From: Ectocarpus siliculosus
Taxonomy: Eukaryota; Sar; Phaeophyceae; Ectocarpales; Ectocarpaceae
Length of the DNA: 64,000 nt
Direction: 5' to 3'
Assembly (NCBI GenBank): GCA_000310025.1
Contig: FN649736.1
Location: 4,587,740 to 4,651,739, forward strand
Of the stretch, positions 24,189-38,400 are shown piece after piece. The translations under genes were made by a program, and so were the position numbers. A model generated the notes under the pieces. It was not told the DNA's origin. It made no database searches and was given only the letters and a program-made list of their open reading frames with translations. Positions within the stretch are counted from its first letter, which is position 1. Every line of letters starts with the position of its first letter.

Positions 24189-26155
24189 GTTAGGTTGACC
24201 GTTCCTAACCTACCTGGTGTAAAGGTCTAGGCCCTCGGCAGGACGAAAGAATGAAAGACAGCAAACGGCGGCAGGGCAAACGGAGGGACAAGCAGCAGTA
24301 GTTCAGCGTTTTGCCCTCGTCGCTTCTGCTGTTTCTGTTCGTTGTCCAATCCCGGCATCTGTCGCTGTCATGTGAAGTGTACAAGAGGTGGGGGTAGAGG
24401 GGTGTGCGTGCGAGAGACGTGTCGCCTACGGTACTTGACGTTTCCTTGTTGTTCGCTTTTCTCCGGCAAGGAAGAATCTTTGGCGAAATGCGGCCGGCGA
24501 AGTTTCGAGAGCCATGCTTTTTTTCTATAACCGATTTCGAGAGGTGGTATTGCTCGGAAAGAGCGGGAGAGGCGTCGTTTTGCTGCAGGGCGTCGTGGGT
24601 AGATGGTACATGCGCAGTCGATTAACGAGTCCTGTAAGTGATTTTTTTTTGGGCGGGTTCGAAGGGGACAGGTGGTGGCATGAGAGAGAGCGAGAAAGAG
24701 GTAAATACGCGGAACAGAGTTATTTAGCCACGGGTGGGGTGGAGTGCAAGCTTGTCGGAATTAGGGGGCAACTTTTGGAGGATAAAATAGAGGCGAGGTG
24801 TGGGACAAAAAACGCGTGCGCAAACTTGCGATTTCTTTCTGGGACTTCCCGGTGTAGACTGCTCTCTCTCTCGCGGTGCCTATTATGGTCGTGTGTGCTA
24901 CGAGTGTAATTTCGACAGGTGCATGACGTTCCGCGATTCATAGCGTAACTGGGGCTTACGTGACGTAGATTGCAGGAGCGGAGGTTTTGGGCTGGAAGAA
25001 TCCCCTCTATAAACGAGAGAGGGAAATCGCACCGTACCGCTGGTGTGTCCGGAAAGGGGAGGGCGGTACGAAGAAAACACGGCAGCGTTGTTGTAGTTTT
25101 GGGAATATTTGCGCCGGTTTTGGGTTATAGCCAAAATTGTTCGCTGGTGGGTGTGGGAACACGCGGGGGGGTGTTGAATGACCCCTTGTAGAGGAATTTT
25201 GTTGGTGTTTAACAAGGCTTTGGCTGTGTGTTCGGGCGCTGTCCCCGTGCGAATTCACGGAACGGAATGGCAAACCGCTTTCTTGATTCTGGAGAAAACA
25301 AGGCCGCAACTTGAACAATATTGGACTGTGAGGACGTGAGGTCCACACCTTCGTGCATGCAGCGGGAGGACACGGAAAACACTGACACGCACGAGACAAG
25401 AGTGTTGATCGAAGTTGATCGCTCGGATGAGGTGAAGTGGGTAAGCGCACTTTTGGCGTCGACGTCTCAAAGACTGCCTAAAAGGGACACACTCGATAGG
25501 CGCGGCCTGAGTCCCCTTGCCCGCAAGGAAGGTTGGAGTGTTTGAATCAATTTCTACGTTGTTGTTCGAAAGGGCGCCTGGCGGAACAAAATTAATTGGT
25601 GTTTGTGCCGCTTGTCCTCCAACAGCTGCCACCAGTTCAGTACCATGTCGCTTCCTGCCTCGCCTTGGCTTGTCTACAAGGCACGTACTACAACACATGA
25701 TCATAATCAACACTGCAGTCTGAATAGAACCCCAACGTCGCGCCTTCATTTTTTGGCAATCAATGGAACCGCGTAGCGACAGCAGCTAGCACACAAGAGC
25801 CAAGCAGTTGCACTGGAACGAAACGTGGACTATGTGAAACAACACCTCGGCGGATACGGACATGCTCAAACTCGATCTTTGTAGAGTTGGACAGTGAGTT
25901 TACAAAGTTGCTACAGCAGCAATAGACTGCTGTAAGGGTCCACTATGTATTGCTTCTAGATCGCTTCGCCTGACACCGTTTTTTTTTTTTTCGTAATGTG
26001 TAACCGTCACAAAATTATACAGAGTTCTGGTTCTCGACGAAGAAGCCTCTATTCCTCCGCGTTTCTTTCGCTCCGCGTCTCCGCATCGAGAGCAAAGAGA
26101 GCACACAGCCAACCGTTGCCGTGGGTACGGACGACGGTAGGCTTTTTTCGCCAGC
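24189..26155. other. Intergenic stretch between cyclophilin A and the EGF protein
   Basis: This should contain the cyclophilin A 3' untranslated region and the promoter of the next gene. A 164-codon ATG frame on the minus strand (25255-25749) and a 131-codon frame on the plus strand (24514-24909) have no recognisable features. A T run and a CT-rich stretch just before the next start (25978-26060) may be part of that gene's leader. Confidence 0.4.
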
Positions 26156-29100
26156 ATGGTCCAACCAGCGGCGAGGACGGCTGCCGCAGTCGTCGTCACA
26201 CTTCTCGGCTTGCGGGCAAGCACGGTGGCATCCCAGCCGTGCTCGCCGAACCTATGCAGCGGGCACGGTTCATGTGAGTCCTCGAAAGACGGCTCCACCT
26301 CCGCACGACAGTGCAGCTGCAACACAGGGTGGACGGGGGCGGACTGCAGCCTCATGCTATGCCCGCTTGGCCCGGCCTGGTCTGACAAAGCGAAGGGGAC
26401 GGACGATGCCCACGCTCCGGCGGAGTGCTCCAACAGGGGGTACTGCGACCGCTTGGAAGGCGTTTGCGTGTGCGACACCGGCTTCGAAGGACAAGCTTGC
26501 GGGCGGAGAACGTGCCCCAAGAACTGCATGAACCACGGGCGCTGTCAAAGCATGGCGTACTTCGCTTCCGTGCAGGACCCTGGGGAAGGAACGGTGCACG
26601 CGTACGACGGAGACGTTTGGGACGCGGAGATGATGTACGGGTGCAACTGCGACGCGGGGTACTCTGGCCCGATGTGCAGCCTTCGCAGCTGTTCCGTCGG
26701 GGATGATCCGCTGACAGGGACAGATGAGGCGAGTCGAAGTTGTTGCAACTTCATATTTTTCGTCTCGACGTATGCATACTGCTGTAGTTTGCTGTCAGTC
26801 AGTGTAACTCATCTCCAAGCGAGGGATATGCTCGGAAGTCCAGGAGTCCCGAAAACTGTGTCCTCTGTTGCATGCACCAAACACACGTGAATTTCGTCAG
26901 CCCGCAGTCGGCGCTGCTTTCGCCCAGACTAGCCTTCTTTCAACCTTAGAGCGAACCACTTCAAAAGCAGCAATACCGCTGTGCACGACTGAGTAGAAGC
27001 CTGCTGCTCTCTGCCGTTCCAACTTCCGTTGTCGTGAACGTGTGCCCTTGATGATTGACCCTCGGCAATTCTGTCCCCCTGTTCTGGAATCGAAAGGACC
27101 CCGACGGCGAGCAATACAACGAGCAGCAAGAACTGACTTGCGCGGCGACGGGGGGTTCCTTCACTCTGATCTTTCGCGGCTTCACCACGGCCGCCATTGC
27201 GTATTCGGCCTCCTCCGAGGACGTCGTCGATGCCCTGCAGGACCTCCCCAGCCTCTACGGGTCCTACGACACCGCCGTCAGTGTCCAGTTCTCGTCGTCC
27301 GACACACAGGTGTGTGTGAAAAGTCAAAAGAGGACAACATGCACGCTCACCGAACCTGCTGTTGTTTTGGAATCTCCAGTATTTCACCACTCTGAGTCGA
27401 TGTTCCAGAACGGTGAACGGGTGAAGACGAGACGGCTTGAGTCCAGAGTAAACAAAGCGCACCTCGGATATTGACTACGGGAGGGCATCGATCGCCCTCT
27501 TCCCGCGAAGTTTGTTGACCCATATACAGTAGCCTAGTGTGCGGCCCTGCATCTAATCGCATTCTTAGAATGTCACAAACGAACCGGCATGTAAATGCTT
27601 TCCGTGTATACCTGGTACTCCGTTTGTCCTTGACTCCGCTGCGATCAAACCACCTCCTGCGTCAAACTCCGCACAGGCGTGCACGTCCGCCGGGCACTCG
27701 TGGACCATCGAGTTCCTCCAGGACTTCGGGGACCTGCCGCTCCTGGTTGCCGGTGTGTCGAAGCTGACCCACTCCACGTCGGGGATATCGGCGAGCGTTA
27801 CCGTGGAGGAAGCCATCACTGGCACCAAGGAGTCTGTAGACTGCTCCGGGCGGGGCTTGTGCGACACCGACGACCGGGTGTGCACTTGCGAGCCGGAGTA
27901 CGACACCAGCAACGGCTACAACGAAGAGGTACAACGCTGTAGCACGGTCGTGGCTCCGATGAAAGTGGGCACCATATAAGAGGGGGTTGAGATCGGTTGT
28001 CGTGGACTGGACCCGCTATAGCATGGTTGGATACCCTCCTATTTTTCAGGTGTTAGACGGGGCAACGAAAGGTCGAGGGCCTTTGTCACACCACCCTCTT
28101 GTATCGGAGTCACCACTGTACTGCATGCGGCGATGCTTGCGGAGGCTATCTACGTGTGGCGGTACGCATCCCTCGACGGTAGGCTGGTGCCGCAGGCAGT
28201 TGTCATGTAGACGTACACATCGCCTCTCATGCCCCCTCGTTGGATTGAACGGTGACGTCCAAGGGGTAAATGGTTTGTGCGGTCGTTATCTGGGCTTCCA
28301 TTTGCGTGGAGGGGCCTTTCGTTTTTTCACTACCGAAGAAGGCAAGAAGTAGGTTTTCGTGATTTCTGTGGGAGGAATCAACAATAAGGGGTGGGTGCGC
28401 GATCGTGTGATATCTTGCCACCTGTCATGTGTTCTCCGTTACACCTCGATCGGGTAGTGTATCTTTGGTGTTGGTAAATATATGATGGGCAGAGGGTGAG
28501 CTCTCAACGCTGAGCAGGCCACCCATGAGTCCAGACGGGAATAACAGAGCCGCACGGCCGGTTGTCCACTGGATGTAGATACTTAAATGTGGTAGTGTGG
28601 AGGACTACACCATGGTAGCAACGACAACACGCCGGAGAAAACTACAGCCCTCCTCCTTGCATGCACCACCCACCAGGGTCGCCGGGGGGACTGCGGCTAC
28701 GTCATCACGGCCGTGACCCACTGCCCGGGAGAAATCTCCTGCTCGGGCCACGGCGTGTGCTCGGGCTCGCCGACCTACGCGTGCGACTGCAGCGACGGGT
28801 GGGAGGGCGCCGACTGCTCCCTCAAGACGTGCCCCTTCGGCAAGTCTTGGTTCATGCGACCGACGGCCGACAACGTGGCCCACCTCACACGCACGGAGTG
28901 CTCCGACATGGGGACCTGCGACCGAGTCTCCGGGGAGTGCGCCTGCGTCGATGGGTTCGAGGGATCCGCGTGCGACCGGATGTCCTGCCCGGGGGCGGCG
29001 GCGGCGTCTTCGGTGGAGGGCGAAGCCGGCGGCGGGACTTACGACGATTCGGACACGGCGTGTAACGGCCACGGACAGTGCGTGACGATGGCCATGCTCG

Positions 29101-32026
29101 CCGAGGCCACCGACGAGAACGGCGTCGCGACGGACTACACCTACGGAGGCACGCCCAACGACCCCTTGACGTGGGATCACGACATGGTGCAGGTAGGGCG
29201 GAATAGCACGTAGGTCTCTACACGCTTCTGCCGGGTGTACAGAGATGGTCGCTGCTGACTGCAACCGTGGGATGTTTCCTCCGGAACGATTGGTTGAAGT
29301 GGGATCGCGGTATGAGTACGCAAAAGTAGCTGACAATTTCCTTTTGGTGATTGCCGGGCCCGGGCACAAGGCTACGTCCTCCCACTCTCGGACCCCTCAA
29401 ACTTTCTCGGGGTCGCCCCGGGGCGGGAGGGGGGTGGAGGGGAGCGGCGAAAGAACATCCGAGTGCTCCTGTCATTTGGCCGGAATCTCCACCCTTGATG
29501 TGGTTGTGGGGCGAAAACAGACGTACCGCGTCGTCAGTTACTCCTCCTAGGAGGTGGTGTGAAAAGGAAATTAAAATGTGTCGTCAAAGAAACGCCGTTG
29601 CCTCGGACACCGAAGGAGCGACAATTTGAAACCGATAGCAAGGACGACGACCGGGAGGGGCGGCAAGAAGAGAGACATGGTCTTTGGTCCTCCACCCAAA
29701 CCCTAACCTGCAGCCTTCTCGCCCCTAAGTCTATCATGTATACGCTTCAACTGTGCAGGGCTGCCTCTGCGACGATGGTTACGAGGGGCACGACTGCTCG
29801 TTGAGGACCTGCCCGTACGGAGATGACCCTGACACCCACTCACAGGTGAGGCAGTACTTCAGCTGTGGAGCGGCGAATTTCGTATCCAATTTCTGCACCG
29901 TAACATTTCGAATTTCGTATCGAATCGAATGAAATAAATAGTATACATACCGTCTCCAAGGTACGATTTTGTCGATAGCGTCAGTGCCTCGCAACAGACG
30001 GGATATGGAAATAGCGACTACCGTGCCGAACACGACACGATCTTAAACACGCAACACATATTCCGAATACTCGCACCCGCTCTCGCAGGACAACGAAATC
30101 CAGGAAGTGGAGTGCTTCGATGCGGACGATGACGGGCAGGTGGTGTTCATGTTCCGGCAGGCGGAAACTTCGGCTCTTGAGGTGTCCGCTACAGAGGTAC
30201 GTAGGGTTTGAGACGGTCGGGTGGGAGGTAACCGTTCCGTTCGTCGCCGTGAGGTTCTTGTTGCGGCGGATGGCCTGAGTGTTGCTACTACGACGCCCAT
30301 CATAAAACCGTTCGCTCGGGCGGGGGGGGTCGGCCTATCGTGTTGATCATCGTCATGATCGCTTCGATACAGTGTGCCAGAGTTGATGTCGTGGAATTTA
30401 GTCTGCCCGAACGGCTTGAGTTCCCACACCTCGTAAGCGTGTACTGCTGCAGCGGCTGCTGCTAATTGTTGCACCTGCGGCTGGCTGTGGTTGTTGGTGG
30501 CGCTAGATGACAGAGTCTGCATAGAGACAGAAGGAAAACGCGGTGGCGCTTTGTGGCTGCGCAGCGCGTGTCTTGGGAGGAGGTACACACGCGAGGACGC
30601 AACCGGGCCGTGCGGTACCGTCACACAGTTTTTCACTCGGCTCTGCAGCCAAGAAGTGCGTGTCGCCTCTCCTGCATGACTAACCGGTTTGCTGAACTTT
30701 TGATGCGTTCTCCTAGGCGGAGGTCGAGGCAGCGTTCGAGGCCTTGTCCACCCTCACAGACGTCGCGGTCTCCTGCGATAACGGCGCCCTTTGCAACAGC
30801 ACGGTCGCTTCTACGTGCACCATCGAGTTCTTGACAGAGCTGGGCGATGTCCCTCTCGTCTCCGCTTCCGTCTCCAACATCGATTCCATCGCCGTTTCGG
30901 AGTTTCAAGTGAGCGAGAAGGCAATTGGTGGGGGGTCGGGGGTGAGACACGAAAAGAGTAGGGAGGGAGAGGAAAGTGAGAGTGAGTAATAGAGAGGACA
31001 TCGGAGAGGCAGAAGAAGAATAGACGTGTGGCGAGGGCCGGTGGGTGATTTCTCCTTAACACCCAGCGGGACGTCAATATTGTTGTGCCCCATCTTGCGT
31101 CGTGAACGGGTGTGTTTCCATCTTTCGGACTCTTCCTTCCTGGCGCGAGATCAGGCGCATAGTTGCCGCGATTCAGCCCGCCCCCCCATTCCCGAACGAT
31201 ACGACGCGACTTGCTCGCCAGACGGGGACGAAAGAGTGGACGGAGTGCAGCTTCAAGGGCCTGTGCGACTACAGCACGGGGACGTGCGAATGCTTCCCCG
31301 GGTACGGCAGTAGCGACGGGCAGAACAACAAGGGGTCGCTCGGCGACTGCGGGTGAGGAGGCTGTCTGTTCGTTTCCTTCGGATGGCGAGATGGGTAAAC
31401 AACTTCACACTACTAGGATTGAAGTTGTCGGGAATTCTGCATGTATGTGTGTCGCGTGTAAAATAGTGGCAGGTTGTCGGGAGGAGGTTAGATAGGTTTG
31501 CCACTATAATATTGAGGTTTGCCACTGTTGCACACTTAGAGAGCACACACCCCATGCTCCCCCCATGATTTCGTTGGGCACAAGAGCACTCTCGCTATTG
31601 TTGGACACATAGAGAGGACCTTGCTCATCAAGGGGGCGCATACCAATACCTCCTGCGTGGTCTTCGGTCCTATCTTCGGATTATTCCCCGTCCGCCCGAG
31701 GTCAAATGGCGACGTTCTCAATGTTGCCTCAAGAACTGGGGACACTGGGGTGCATGATATACCCCCCCGTCCCTCGTACATTCCAAACCGTCACACCGCC
31801 CACTCTTGCGCTTCGTCCCGTTCACAACAGACACGTGCTGCCGTTTAGTGGAGGTCTCTTCGAGACGGGGGTGTACGCTCCGGTTAGCCGGTACCCCACG
31901 ATAACCAACTTGAGGAGCGGGAACACGGCGGGGACCTTCGACACGGCCGATAGGACAACGGACGAGCTGGCAGCGCGCCTGGCGGAGCTCAAGAACATGC
32001 AGGAAGAAGACCCTTGGGCCGACTAA
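26156..32026 (+). CDS. Secreted EGF-repeat mastigoneme-type protein (SIG1/OCM1 family), 9 exons
   Basis: Exons are 26156-26728, 27097-27309, 27677-27928, 28677-29192, 29759-29845, 30089-30196, 30717-30908, 31222-31352 and 31849-32026, giving 749 aa in one consistent frame. Residues 1-26 are a signal peptide ending near STVAS. EGF/tenascin-like modules follow with CSGHGSC, CSCNTGWTGADC, ECSNRGYC, CDTGFEGQAC and CDAGYSGPMC. Two Ig-like or beta-rich segments (about residues 192-325 and 548-647) alternate with further EGF modules such as CSGHGVC, CDCSDGWEGADC and GLCDYSTGTCECFPGY. The order EGF, CP-x-G-x-W, ECS-x-x-G-x-CD, CDGFEG is that of heterokont mastigoneme proteins (SIG1, OCM1). These are exported through ER and Golgi and build the tubular hairs of the anterior flagellum. 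There is no membrane anchor at the C terminus. Intron 1 appears to use a GC donor. Confidence 0.85.
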
Positions 32027-32217
32027 GTGCAACGTGCGCTGTAGGAATATAATGTAGGCATAAATCATAATACGTACACAGTAGCTATCGGGGGGGGGGG
32101 GGGGGGGGGGGGGGGANNNNNNNNNNNNNNNNNNNNNNNNNNNNNNNNNNNNNNNNNNNNNNNNNNNNNNNNNNNNNNNNNNNNNNNNNNNNNNNNNNNN
32201 NNNNNNNNNNNNNNNNG

Positions 32218-32249
<32 letters not shown>

Positions 32250-35200
32250 AACCAAAAGAAAAAATCCCCCCCTTTTTTTCCTCAAAAAAATTGAAAAAAG
32301 GGGGTTTTTGGGGGAGTTTTTTTTCCCGTTTCCCCTGGGGGGGGGGGGGGGAAAAAGAAAGGAAACCCCTTGGATTTTTTTTTTTTTTTTTTTTGCCCCC
32401 CGGCTACTGTTTTAATCCCCCACCCAAAAAGTTTTTTTTTGGCGGCGTATTTTGGGGGTGCCCCCCCCCCCCACCCCCGGGGGAAAAAAAAATTTTGGGT
32501 TGTTTAAAGGTTTTTATTTAAAAAACCCCTTAGCCAGAAATTGCGTGGGCACTTTCTTTCCCAAAGAAAACGGTTTATTTCGTGAAAGGCGGGAATCTTC
32601 CCCCACAAACCCGGGGGGGTTTGAATTTTTTTCAGGGGGAATTTCAATTCAGCCCCCCCCCCCCCCCCCCTTCGAGTCTTCTTCGGGTCTTCTTGGTTGC
32701 TAGGCAAGAATAAGGTTGGTAGGGGTAGCCGGAACTCGACCGGCTGGCAGCAAGTCGACCCATTTCTTCACATTCTTCTGGGAATGATTCCACGGGTTTT
32801 TCGCTGTGTACGTCCGCTGCCATACGTCCGATTACACTGACACGCAGGCAACAAAAAGGCGAAAAACAAAAAAAAAAAGCCGATGTTCCTCGAGAGAAAC
32901 CCAGAAAAAAAATGCCCCCAGATGAAATCCAGCCCTCCCCACTCTGCCTCCGAACATGACCACGGCAAGTAACTCTGGGCTTCTTGCTCTCTGGGTTTCT
33001 TGTTCTCCAGGCGTTCGTCACCCGGCACGACACTGACATTTCAGACGGCTCTCTCTACATTCTCGCTCGCTGGGAGACAGAGGACTGTCGTGACGTTCTC
33101 CTTACTGTTGAAATAAAATAATACAGCGACGCCGGAGAAGCAATGACCAACCCATACATACAGCGACTGTGCTTTGTGCAACCTCCCTCCAATGGCAAGA
33201 CTCCGTCTACTCTAGGCCAGCGGGAAGAAAAGCTATTTAGCAAGTGGAGACCCCCTCCGTCGTGCAGCTGCTGGCAAGTCTCTTACACGTGCTTCCTTGT
33301 GCACCAAGAGGGTTATTGTCCGACCGCAAGAAACATTGCACCCCCTCTGGTTTCCCGCTTCGGGGATGGCCATAACGGCGATAAGCTAGGCAACAGAACT
33401 GAGAATAAACGAGAGACCTACACGCAGCGAGAAGGTACTGTAGCGGGGAATCAAGCCGACCTTAAACGCGAATTTATGCCTCCCAGAGTCTCGTTTCAGC
33501 GCGGACCAAGCAATAAAAAATGCAGCTTCTTAGCGCCGGGCGAGCCGGCTGACAAGCGTTAAGAACGCCAAGGCCCAGCTATTGAACGACACAAACACCA
33601 ACTACACAGTTAAAAACACAGAAAATGCTCGACAATCAATGATAATTCGTGGCTCCCCCCTCCCGCCCACACCCTCTCCTCGTTCGAGTTCCTTCAGATA
33701 AAAAAAACACGCGCAGGAGATAGGATAGGTATTCACGAACGTTGCTTCTACATGCTGGAGACGAGGTCTTGCCTTGACGGGCGGGTAACTGAACCTTTGC
33801 CCCAAGACACGCACGACCAAAACGACTTCCTAGCAGAAAAACAAACCGCATATGGTGGAATAGATTCCAGAACTGGCGCTTCGAAGGAAAACTTCGAAAT
33901 CTCAGGGTCTATGGCAACACGGTCCGTCTTTTGTCGCAACGGAGACCGAGCATGCGCCCTACAACAGGAGGCCCTCCCTCCCTTCATCTACCGAAGGAAT
34001 ATGCCACCAGCAAACCCACCATTGCAAACGCAAAAGACGCGATAAAACCGCCTGCGGGGATGATACGTGGCGTTAGAAAACAAGAGATGAAACATGTAGA
34101 TACCTTACCCGTTGCCCCTCCGGCGACGTATGAACATTTGCCCACTTTTCCCCCACGATTCCCTCTGCACTCTGTCGGACGTTGTCGCAACACGAAAACA
34201 TCCATCAAGGTGTTGAATCCATTCATGTTTAGGTCATCACCTCTTAAAACGCGATTTTGAAAATAGCTCTCGCTGGAGCGAAGCCCCCCTCCTTCACCAT
34301 TTCGCCTCAATCTGCGGGTGTTGGCCACATCCCAAACCTTGGTCACTCAGCAGTTGCTGAATATTTCAGCTGGTTGATAACCTTTTAAAAACAAACCTCG
34401 TCAAGCTCTAGTTGCAAAGTCGTGTGAGTACATACAACAACAAGGAGGGGAGGGAGTGCTGAACCCATCTCGCATCGCATCAGACTAGAAGGCAAGTACC
34501 GCAGAAAGGACAGACGGAAATTTCCTCCTGGGTGGCACCGGCTAAGGGAAACAGACAAATGTGGAAATACCCACCCCTTTCTCAGAAAGGAGTGGGTACT
34601 CGAAAGTTTGTCATGCGGAGACCACTCGGTGTATCAAAACCACATACCGAAAGGGGGCAGAGACTGGCGCCAAGGAACAGATGGAACGAGAAAGAAAAAA
34701 TACACGTTACACAAAAAAAACACCGCGACAAAAAAGCCACCACTCGGCCTGCCGACCGTGCATCACTGCCAAATGTTTCCAACAGCGTGGTTGTACGATT
34801 TTCATACTGTACGCAAACATGCCAAGCGCGTGGGAAGTACGGTTTCCATGTACATGCCAAGCGAAAACGGCGCGGCGATACATCGATACATCACGCTGCA
34901 CACACAACGAAACCTGACACGCACACAAGCACACAGAACAGCAACAGCAACACGAAACAATGTTACAATGATGAGAGTTGCTCTCATATACATCACCACA
35001 AGCATCCACCCTGTTGGTCCATGCGCTTTTCATCCCCTGCGGGCGTGGAAACATTTCGAACGCCACATCCCGCCGCCCCCGCCCCGGCCCCGCCTTGCCC
35101 ACTTCGAGAAGTGGGCCACAATCGCGATGAGGTACAAAAAAAGAATAAGAATAAAAAACCGCTCAGCCAATCAGTTTCGTTTCGGTGCTTGACCGTGTAT

Positions 35201-35473
35201 ACTTCCCAGACCCAATCAACATCGCGGGTTTCCGCGAGGTGATGATGGAATTCCACGGCAGCAGGACACATAGCGCCGGCGGTGGAAAGGTCTCAGAAGC
35301 TGTCTACTTCCAGACCAAAATGTTTTTCCCGTCCGGGTATTTGGTGAATGTTCGCTTCGCCCTTCCGCCGCCCCCCGTACAACCGTGTCCCCCCCCCCGC
35401 GCCTTCGCAGAACATTATTACCCCTTCCCCTAGCATGACCTTCGGGTCCCACGGCACGGATGTCGGGGGGGTC
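32027..35473. other. Unassigned stretch with an assembly gap
   Basis: The 3' ends of two convergent genes should fall here. Apart from the gap and low-quality block, frames such as 33143-33562 (139 codons) and 34532-35242 (236 codons, plus strand) are Thr/Lys/Arg/His-rich with no motif. An imperfect hairpin lies at 34570-34598 (ACCCACCCCTTTC against GAAAGGAGTGGGT). Confidence 0.4.
32086..32690. other. Assembly gap (100 N) flanked by low-quality homopolymer sequence
   Basis: Positions 32117-32216 are exactly 100 N, a conventional gap of unknown size. G runs border both sides, and 32240-32690 is dominated by long runs of G, T, A and C of the kind produced at the failing ends of reads. Bases here should not be interpreted biologically, and sequence may be missing. 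Confidence 0.93.
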
Positions 35474-38400
35474 TCATTTCTCGCCCCGCTGTCCACCCTC
35501 ACCGCCGGGGGGTCGACAAAAGTTGAAAATACCGCAGAAGACCCGGGCAACCGCCTCCCAGGGCCCTTCCATGCCGCCCACTTCCGTCTTCTCCACGTTT
35601 GCTGCCGTTTCCGCCGTTGTTGATGGGATTGTTTTGCTGCTGTCGAGCAGAGGGACCTCCGCACCGGAGAGACTCTCGGCCGCGCTTTCCACTTCCCCTT
35701 GAGACACCGCTGTTTCGGGGTCCTCGTTGTCGCCGCCGGCTTCTTCCGCCGCCTCAGGCCCTTCCGATGGTTGCAGTAGACAGCGAGTGGCTCCTTCTTC
35801 CTCAAGAAGAACTTCAGCCTCGTTCTCCGCCTCTCCGGATGCGCCCCCCTCCCCGTCACCGGACCTCGCCTCAAGACCATTCTTAGCCCCGAGCCCAAGA
35901 CCGTTCTCGAGGTCCTTCTCGAAGACTTCTTCCTCGAGATCGACCGCGTTCGAGGCACCATCCCCGGCATCGATCCCCGGGTCATCATCCTCCAGGCTTT
36001 TCGCCGCCACCGGCGACAACCGCACCGAAAGAGGCGAGGGCAACGGCGAAGCCGCGCCGTCTCCCGGCGTCGCCGCTCCCTCTCCGCCTCCTTCTTCGGA
36101 ACCCCTCGTGGTGACCCAGAGGGACAGGTCCGAAGCGTCACCCTCCCCCGTCGGGGTGCTCACAAACAGCTTCACCTCTCCCCCCCGCGGCGGCCCCGTC
36201 CCTCCTCCCTCGGAGCACACCGAGGACGGCGACGACGACAAAGCCGAGCGGTCACGCCGACCGGTCGGCGCTTCTCCCGCCAAGGCTCCGCCGCCGCCGC
36301 CGCCGCCGCCGTCGCTGCCACCACCGGAAGCGGCGCCGGCTTGCTTCCCGGCAGCCGTTCTCCCGACGATGCGGACGCCCGGGGGCACGTGGCCCGTAAA
36401 CCCACCCCCGTTTCCATGTAACGGCGGTCTCGGTCCCTCCCTCACCACCGCCCCTGTTGCTTGCGGCGATGGCGGAAGCCGCCCTGCTGCGTCCCCCCCC
36501 GGGCCCCCGTCCGGCGGGATGCCGTCGGAAATCGCAAAGTGGAGGCCGTCGCTGGTGCAGGGGCTCGGGTCTTGGGTGATGGGGGACTGCAGCTGGGCTC
36601 GCAGGGGGGAGGGTCTGGCGGTGACGACGAGGGTGGGACGAAGCGGGTCGTCGTGTTCCGCTCCGGCCGGGTTGTTGACAACGGTAGTGCCACCCGACAT
36701 CTCGCCGAAGTCCTTTGTCTGGCAAAAGGGGTATATTGGGTTTTGTTGGGAAAAGAGGACATCGCCACGGAAGAAGCAGGGGAGGTAAGCTGGAAACAAA
36801 TGAACCTATGGTCGGGGGCGAAGTGAGCAGGATGGATGATACGAACCGACTACGGCTGCAGCTCTCTCACACCAGCGCGGGATGGTTTGGAGCCCTAGGA
36901 ACGGCAGCGCGATGGTTTCGTCTTGTTCTCTCTACGTTGCCACTCCCGGCCGATAGTATCCACCAAGAGAAAAAACAACCATCCAGCCCACGTGGGCATA
37001 CCAGAAGCCTGCCTTATCAGCCCTTTGAAAAACGAAAGGAGCGGCGTGTTCTTCTTTAAACGCACAACCGGGGGAGCATGCCACCGTCGCTCTACCGAAA
37101 TACAAGGCTTTTGGTGATAGGGCGAGGGTGGATATGACCACGAAGGCATGCCCGCAAGCCTACACAACAACAACAGTAAGTCGTAGCGGTTGTCCCAAGC
37201 CTAACGCGATAATTTCATGGCCAAAACCAACACCACCCCTATATGTACATCTATCAATAGCAACAACGCCCCAAACAAAGAGAAATTTATCGCCGTGAGG
37301 CTCATCCTTCCTTACCTCCACGGTCAGCAGTCCCGCCGTTCCATCAGACGCATTCCCCTCTGCGCGGCCTTCCCCGCTCACCTCCTCCCTCTCGGCGAGC
37401 AACGCTCCCCCTTCTTCTTTTCCGTTGGCCCCATCGTCGTCGGCATCGACTTCCGCTTCCTCCCTCTCGGCAGCACACGACTCCGGCATCTCAACAGCAG
37501 CCGCGGCAGCAGCAGCACCACCACCATCTCCAGCAGTGATACCCCCGTGACCGGAAGCCTCATCCGCAGCCTCCTCTGGTTTGCCGTCGCACAGCGGCGG
37601 CGCCGTCGTGGCTTGCTCGAGGCCTTCCGCATCTTGCGCCACCACCGCGGTAGCGTCAACGCAGCCACTGCCGCCGCCGGAGGCGACGGAGGGGAGGGTC
37701 GAAGGGGTCGTGCGCGGTCTCCTTGCGCCACTGCGGCTGCTGCTGCTGCTGCTGCTGCTGTAGCCGCCGATCAGGGAGAGTAGCGGCGAGGCGGGCTCCT
37801 CTTGGGAGACCTTTTATCAGGGTTTTCCACGTGGTAGACGGGGGGGTGGGGAGGAAGGGGTACAGACATGGTTCGATAACAGCATGGCAGGGTGTGGCCA
37901 TCGTTGGATTTAAGGGGGGGGGGGTTCTTCAATCCTGGCATGCCTCCCTCCGCACAACATCCCAACCCGAGGAAGGAAGCGAACGTCGATTTTCCACGTG
38001 TTTGAGGTAGACGGGCGGGGGGGGGGGGGTGGTGGTATGAGGGAGGAAGGGTTACAAAGTCGGTTCCATACTGTATGGCAGGGTGTGGCCACATCGTTGG
38101 GTGGGGATTCACCAATCCTGGCATGCCTCCGCAAAAAATCCCAACCCGAGGATTGAAGCGAACAAATTCCATTCCCCCGGAGAGGACTATGTACCAAATT
38201 TCGAGACGACGTCGCGGACAAGCAAACGGAGCAAGAGAGCACCACCACCCCCGAAACTCTAGCTAGCCGTCGTTAGGGAGGCGTCGTTTCACCTGTCTCG
38301 TCGAAGAGCTTGCACCTCGGCTCCCTGCCCCAAAACCAGCACCCAGGGGATCTATACCGCGGCCGAACCTCATGGACGACGTCTTGCCGAAGCCCGCCGC

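Noticed and set aside
25255-25749. 164-codon minus-strand ATG frame with a vaguely hydrophobic N terminus
   Set aside because: No motif, Cys/Arg/Val-rich random-looking composition, and it lies where the CypA 3' end and the next promoter are expected.
35727-36788. 353-codon frame on the plus strand
   Set aside because: It is opposite the last exon of the disordered-protein gene. The minus strand has spliced, phase-consistent exons on both sides, and the plus frame is low complexity.
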